A stretch of 64,000 nt of DNA. Source: a bacterium. GTDB lineage: Bacteria > Pseudomonadota > Gammaproteobacteria > Burkholderiales > Thiobacillaceae. The DNA is taken from contig WOUQ01000001.1 of assembly GCA_009772925.1 (NCBI GenBank), positions 186,001 through 250,000 of the forward strand. The letters run 5' to 3'. Positions 60,901 to 64,000 of the stretch are shown piece after piece (the stretch's first letter is position 1; each line of letters begins with the position of its first letter). The position numbers and the translations under genes are program-made. Below the pieces are notes generated by a model. That model ran no database searches. It was not told where the DNA came from and saw nothing but the letters and a program-made list of their open reading frames with translations.

Positions 60901-62934
60901 GGTCTGATAGCGCTCGTCCGCCTGACGCCGCTCGGTGATGTCCTTGGCCAGGCCGATTCTGCGGTAGACCTTGCCCTCGGCGTCGCGGATGGGGAAGGTC
61001 CGCACCCACAGCCAGCGTACCTGGCCATCCACGAGTACCCGATATTCCAGTTCCAGGCTGTCGGGCTGGGAATACTGTTGCTCATAGGCTGCGGCGATCC
61101 GGTCGCGGTCATCCGGGTGAATGCTGGCCAGGAAGGAGCGCGGATGGCGGTACAGGTTTTTGACGCTCCTGCCATACAGCCGTTCGTAGGCCGGGTTGGC
61201 GTAAAGGACACGGTTTTCGCGCAGGTCGCGTATCCAGAAGGCCTCGTCGATGCTCTCCGCCAATTGCCGGAAGCGCGCATCGGTCTCGTGCAGCGCCGCC
61301 TCGCTGGCCTGTTGCGCGCTGATGTCGCGGGCGATCGCGACGATCAGCTCCTGATCGCCCGAAGTGAAAGCGCGCAGCCGCACTTCGACCGGGAAGGTGG
61401 TGCCATCCTGGCGCTGGTGCAGGGTACACAGCGTCTCCGCGCCCGCCTGGCCCGCCGACACGGCCGTGAACTGCTTGCGCAGCATGGCGCGGTTCAGCAG
61501 CGGCTTGATGTCCTGCGGGCCGAGTTGCAACAGTTGATCCCGGCTGTAGCCCAGACTGGCGCAGGCGCTGGTGCTGACATCGAGGAAAAGCATGGCCCGC
61601 GGGTCGATCAGGAAGAACGCATCGGCGGAACTGTCCAGGGCGGCGCGGAAGCGTTCCGCGATCTGCTCCATGGCGCGGCGTTCGCTGAGGTCGTGCAGCA
61701 CTGCCAGAATCGCCGGGCGCTGTTCGTAGTCGAACGGAAAGGTGAGCATTTCGACTTCCACCGCACCACCGTCCGCGCGCAGCAGCATAATCCGGGTCGG
61801 CGTGGTGGGCGGCGCACCGGCCTGGCAGGCCTGCTTGCAAGCCGCGCAGGCCGCGCGGGATTCGGCATGCACCAGATCGTCGATCGCCCTGCCCAAAGCG
61901 ACACTGGCCGCCGGCAGGCCGAGCAGGCGGGCCAGCGCCGGATTGGCGAAGACGACGCGTTCGTCCTGCAAGACCATGACCGGCTCGGGCAGGTACTCGA
62001 CCAGGCCGCGATAGCGTTGCTCGCTGGCGCTGAGTCCTTCCTCAAACAGGCGACGGCGTCCGATTTCTTCCAACAGGCGGGCATTGGCTGCGCTGAGTTC
62101 GGCGGTGCGCGCCGCCACCGCACGCTCCAGTTCTTCGCGGTGCGACTCGGCCGCCTGTTTCAGGCGCCACTCCTCGGTGACGTCGCGGGCGGTGCCGAGC
62201 AGGGCCGTAGCGCGGCCTTCGACATCCCGCCGTGCGTGGCCGCGCAGGCGCAGCACGCGTTTGCTGCCGTCGGCGCGCACTTGTCGAACGTCGATATCGC
62301 CCGGGTCGTCACCGGCCAGGAGGACTTCCACCGCCGCCAGCATCTTGGGGCGATCATCGGCATGCGCCATCTCCTGGAAGGTCGCGAAACGGGGTTCGAA
62401 GCCACCGGGCGTCAGCCCCAGCAGGCGCAGCAGTTCCGCCGACAGCTCCACCCGATCCAGCGTCAGATCCCAGTACCAACTTCCCATCTGCGCCACGGTC
62501 TGGGCTTCCGCCAGGTTCGCCTCGCTTGCCTTGAGGCGGCGTAACAGCGTGTGACGGTCGAGCGCCAGTTCGATGGCGCGGCGCAACTCGTGTTCGTCAT
62601 AGGGTTTGTGCAGGTAGCCAAGAGGCGAGGTGGCGCGCGCGCGCGCATACAGCTCCTCTTCGGCATAGGCGGTCAGGTACAGCACCGCGATGTCCTGGCG
62701 TTGCACCAGGAGGGTGGCGGTTTCGATGCCGTCCTGGCCACCCGGCAACACGATATCCATGATCACCAGGTCGGGCTGGCCGGACTGCGCCAGACGTATC
62801 GCTTCCTCGCCACCGCCGGCGATGCCGATGACCTGGTGGCCGGCCTCGCGCAGTTGGGCGGCGAGCAGGCGCGCGAGGTCGGCATCGTCCTCGACGATGA
62901 GAATGCGGGCGGGGTTGGCGGTATGACAGGTCAT
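57967..62934 (-). CDS. Receiver plus ten-PAS HisKA_2-type sensor histidine kinase
   Basis: A 1655-residue soluble kinase. An N-terminal receiver (1-125, Asp60 in VIMDIVLPGG) is followed by about ten PAS/PAC units, each opened by a SE-x-R-Y/F-R-type linker (for example SASEQRYRGLVEYLP, RDSEYRYRSLVASLP, RKSEIRFRSYFDLPL). The last module is HisKA_2 with the phospho-His in REVHHRIKNNLQGVIGLL and a HATPase domain ending in the AGGPLPTGLDLSTGQGCGTGLDLI region. No membrane segments are seen, so it senses intracellular cues. One PAS (residues near 355) has CAACKQACQAG, a Cys cluster that could bind metal or react with redox signals. It overlaps the ANTAR regulator by 4 bp. Confidence 0.92.
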   Translation of the reverse strand: MTCHTANPARILIVEDDADLARLLAAQLREAGHQVIGIAGGGEEAIRLAQSGQPDLVIMDIVLPGGQDGIETATLLVQRQDIAVLYLTAYAEEELYARARATSPLGYLHKPYDEHELRRAIELALDRHTLLRRLKASEANLAEAQTVAQMGSWYWDLTLDRVELSAELLRLLGLTPGGFEPRFATFQEMAHADDRPKMLAAVEVLLAGDDPGDIDVRQVRADGSKRVLRLRGHARRDVEGRATALLGTARDVTEEWRLKQAAESHREELERAVAARTAELSAANARLLEEIGRRRLFEEGLSASEQRYRGLVEYLPEPVMVLQDERVVFANPALARLLGLPAASVALGRAIDDLVHAESRAACAACKQACQAGAPPTTPTRIMLLRADGGAVEVEMLTFPFDYEQRPAILAVLHDLSERRAMEQIAERFRAALDSSADAFFLIDPRAMLFLDVSTSACASLGYSRDQLLQLGPQDIKPLLNRAMLRKQFTAVSAGQAGAETLCTLHQRQDGTTFPVEVRLRAFTSGDQELIVAIARDISAQQASEAALHETDARFRQLAESIDEAFWIRDLRENRVLYANPAYERLYGRSVKNLYRHPRSFLASIHPDDRDRIAAAYEQQYSQPDSLELEYRVLVDGQVRWLWVRTFPIRDAEGKVYRRIGLAKDITERRQADERYQTVIQASMDGFWFIDAQANLLDANEAASRMTGYSREELRTLKVSDLEAIETPETTQAHIRHIIEQGYDRFETRHRRKDGREIDVEVSVYHQSGGDGRYFSAFIRDITERKATDLALRDSEYRYRSLVASLPGIAYRCAFDTAWSVEIMSGEVEQVTGYPASDFLQGKRTYADIIHPDDRERVWLEVERGVSRHENYDLEYRLLRHDGSIRDVHERGHGVYDAAGRVQWLDGFIWDITERRQAEQALIASEERYRSVVEDQTELICRLRADGTLTFVNPVYCRFFDKREDELTGTTWHPAAHPDDVAMIEAKLATLSPSNPVVATENRVTSGQGQERWMQFVNRAFYDATGGLTQIQSVGRDITDRKLAEESLRKSEIRFRSYFDLPLVGIAITSPEKGWLDANQRLCDILGYARDELIRLTWTEITYPDDVAGDVAQFERVLAGQSDGYSLDKRFIRKDGRVIYASISVRCVRGSDGKPDYFVALVQDISERKAAEQALHAAEQFKQAVLDAVNTQVAVLDAAGVIVDVNAAWRRFAAENARVAGQPVANSDIGANYLSICETATGISHEGASEVAQGIREVLAGERAFFQHEYPCHAPLQQRWFQLSVTPLAGGACGVVVSHSDISAPRMLAEELRQSEARTRSILRAAPVGIGMLVDRVFQVVNEGMTQMTGYAAEELLGQSARMIYPTQADFDYVGEEKYRQIGEQDIGTVETRWRRKDGTIIDVALSSAPIVPGDLSHGVTFTAKDITGEKRAEQERLAHEAAQRDALVREVHHRIKNNLQGVIGLLRQHVTQFPATQVALEAAIAQINSIAVVYGLQGRMPQSALRLRDLLREIVAATTSLALLPRPPRLLVTLPGEPQLEAGSVVSIALILNELIHNAIKHGRDADSMEVHLSGDSSQVTLRIVNAGGPLPTGLDLSTGQGCGTGLDLIRTLLPRRGASLSLRQLDVLIETELVLTAPLIKQSESSEPPASLP

Positions 62935-63026
62935 CGTGGGTACAGACGGTTATCGCTGGGCGATCTCCAGATTCAATACGAAGCCGACGGCAAGAATAGC
63001 CGACAGATTGGTCATGAATTGCGCGC

Positions 63027-63055
63027 TTGTAAATCCTGTACGAATTGTCTAGCAT
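63027..63055 (+). promoter_or_regulatory. Candidate promoter of the globin-coupled sensor gene
   Basis: TTGTAA (63027-63032) and TAGCAT (63050-63055) are separated by 17 bp in the divergent gap between the PAS kinase and the globin gene. Each matches sigma-70 consensus at 4 of 6 positions. Confidence 0.3.
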
Positions 63056-63114
63056 GCCGACGCATCGCCAACCCGGACCTCGTTGGCGCTTTCCCATCGG
63101 CATCAGGAGAGCAC

Positions 63115-63162
63115 ATGAGCGTTCGGGTTGTTGCTTTATCGGCAGGGCAGGGCGAAACATGA
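63115..63162 (+). CDS. Possible 15-codon leader peptide
   Basis: An ATG at 63115 preceded by CAGGAGAGCAC, a good ribosome binding site. It encodes MSVRVVALSAGQGET, and its TGA overlaps the ATG of the globin gene as ATGA. The globin ATG itself has only a weak site, so translation may be coupled. It could be chance; it is too short to judge by composition. Confidence 0.4.
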   Translation: MSVRVVALSAGQGET

Positions 63163-64000
63163 AGGCGCCCGGCGCACCCACGAGCGGTACGACGCCATCC
63201 AACGTCTTTGACGCGGAAGAGGTCGCCGAGCGCAAAGCCTTTCTCGAATTCGGCCCGCGGGATGGCGAACGCCTGCTCGCCCTGCATGAGCGCATCGAAC
63301 CCGCGCGCGGCGCCTTCACCGAGTCGTTCTACAGTCATATCCTCACTTTCGAGCCGATGCGCCGGCTGATGCCGGATGACCAATCCCTGCGGCGATTGCG
63401 TGGTGCCCAGTCCGCCTATTTCAGTCAGTTGACCGCCGGCGATTATGGCGAGACCTATGTCGCCAATCGCCTGCAGGTCGGCCAGATGCACCAGCGCATC
63501 GGCCTGGCGCCGAAGTGGTACATCGGCGCCTATCGTAAATACCTGTCCGGGCTGATGCCGCTGGTGTGGGCAGAATGCGATGGCGACGTCGAGCACTTTC
63601 TTGCCAGCTACGACTCCCTGCTGAAGATCGTGCTGTTCGACATGGGTCTGGCGCTGGACAGCTATTTCCAGGCCGAGCACCGGCAGTTGCAGGAAATGAA
63701 GGATTACGCCGACCGGGTGATCTGCAGCATGCCCAGCGGCCTCATGGTGCTGGACGCCGGCTTGCGGCTGCGCACCATCAATCTGGCGGCGCGCGACATG
63801 CTGGGTTTGCTGGAGCTGGATGATCTGCAGGGACGCGCATTGGACGGCCTGCTGCCCAACCCCGCCTTGCTCGAACTGGCACGCGAAGTTTTGCATATGC
63901 GGCAGGCGTCGCGCTCGCTGGTTGTCGGTCCGTTGCCGGAACTGGCGGGCCGCATCCTGTCCTTGACTTTGTCCGCCAGTACGATCGAGGAAACGCCGGT
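63159..64000 (+). CDS. Globin-coupled sensor, N-terminal part (runs off window)
   Basis: The first 280 codons of a heme-based gas sensor; the frame is still open at the window end. Residues about 20-178 form a sensor globin: proximal His111 in VGQMHQRIGLAPKWYIGAYRKYL, with FYSHILTFEPMRRLMPD upstream. From about 190 a PAS-like region begins (DYADRVICSMPSGLMVLDAGLRLRTINLAARDMLG). The output domain, most often GGDEF, kinase or methyl-accepting, is not in the window. The ATG at 63159 overlaps the stop of the short leader frame. It is divergent from the ten-PAS kinase, and with the nearby nor genes O2 or NO sensing is plausible. Confidence 0.88.
   Translation, partial: MKAPGAPTSGTTPSNVFDAEEVAERKAFLEFGPRDGERLLALHERIEPARGAFTESFYSHILTFEPMRRLMPDDQSLRRLRGAQSAYFSQLTAGDYGETYVANRLQVGQMHQRIGLAPKWYIGAYRKYLSGLMPLVWAECDGDVEHFLASYDSLLKIVLFDMGLALDSYFQAEHRQLQEMKDYADRVICSMPSGLMVLDAGLRLRTINLAARDMLGLLELDDLQGRALDGLLPNPALLELAREVLHMRQASRSLVVGPLPELAGRILSLTLSASTIEETP

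Overview
The window is high-G+C, gene-dense bacterial chromosome. Its content points to a denitrifying, probably sulfur-oxidising betaproteobacterium (Thiobacillus- or Rhodocyclales-like). The evidence is a cd1 nitrite reductase cluster with heme d1 biosynthesis genes, a cNOR operon, NnrS, a SoxAX pair, an rnfABCDGE-nth operon and FNR/DNR-type boxes. The lineage is an inference from gene content. No rRNA, tRNA, CRISPR array or complete insertion sequence was seen.

Layout. 1-6.3 kb: fabI, an orphan ParA-type ATPase, an alpha-ribazole-phosphatase-like protein, a SulP transporter fused to a PduO-type cobalamin adenosyltransferase, DUF1841 and FIST proteins. 6.2-12.1 kb: rnfABCDGE-nth on the minus strand, mostly with ATGA/GTGA overlaps. 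12.2-12.8 kb: DUF2784 and a CDGSH iron-sulfur protein with a possible Rrf2/IscR-type operator. 12.9-17.7 kb and 20.1-24.5 kb: two divergently oriented cassettes, each TonB-dependent receptor, then periplasmic protein, then hybrid histidine kinase, flanking ald and pyrD. The second pairs a YfiR protein with a kinase carrying a CHASE8-like sensor and is followed by a DgcZ-like diguanylate cyclase. 25.5-29.4 kb: an L,D-transpeptidase, tadA, soxA-soxX and an EEP-family enzyme. 29.5-34 kb: rhlE and a ygiQ gene interrupted in frame by a repeat-bounded DUF559 nuclease cassette. 34-42 kb: small secreted and membrane proteins, nupC, an MsrA-thioredoxin-MsrB fusion, a methyltransferase, a YjiK-like protein and tag. 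43-57 kb: nnrS, cheZ, a 35-residue membrane protein, nirS-C-F-DL-G-H-J-N (minus) and, divergently, a small membrane gene with norC-norB. 57.4-64 kb: an ANTAR response regulator, a ten-PAS histidine kinase and the start of a globin-coupled sensor.

How the genes work together. The nir and nor operons diverge from one control region with three FNR/DNR boxes at exact 30-bp spacing. Single boxes also precede nnrS and the 35-residue gene, and a weaker one lies between a small periplasmic gene and tag, so the 41-57 kb region looks like one anaerobic/NO regulon. NirS makes NO and NorCB removes it. NirF, DL, G, H, J and N build heme d1; nirE is not in the window.

The most unusual object is the cassette in ygiQ (31905-32419). 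Near-identical 36-bp inverted GC-rich palindromes flank a Vsr-like DUF559 nuclease domain, in frame with the host protein on both sides. The same palindrome family recurs before ygiQ, after nnrS, and as a double copy at the 5' end of nirN, where it may supply the start codon.
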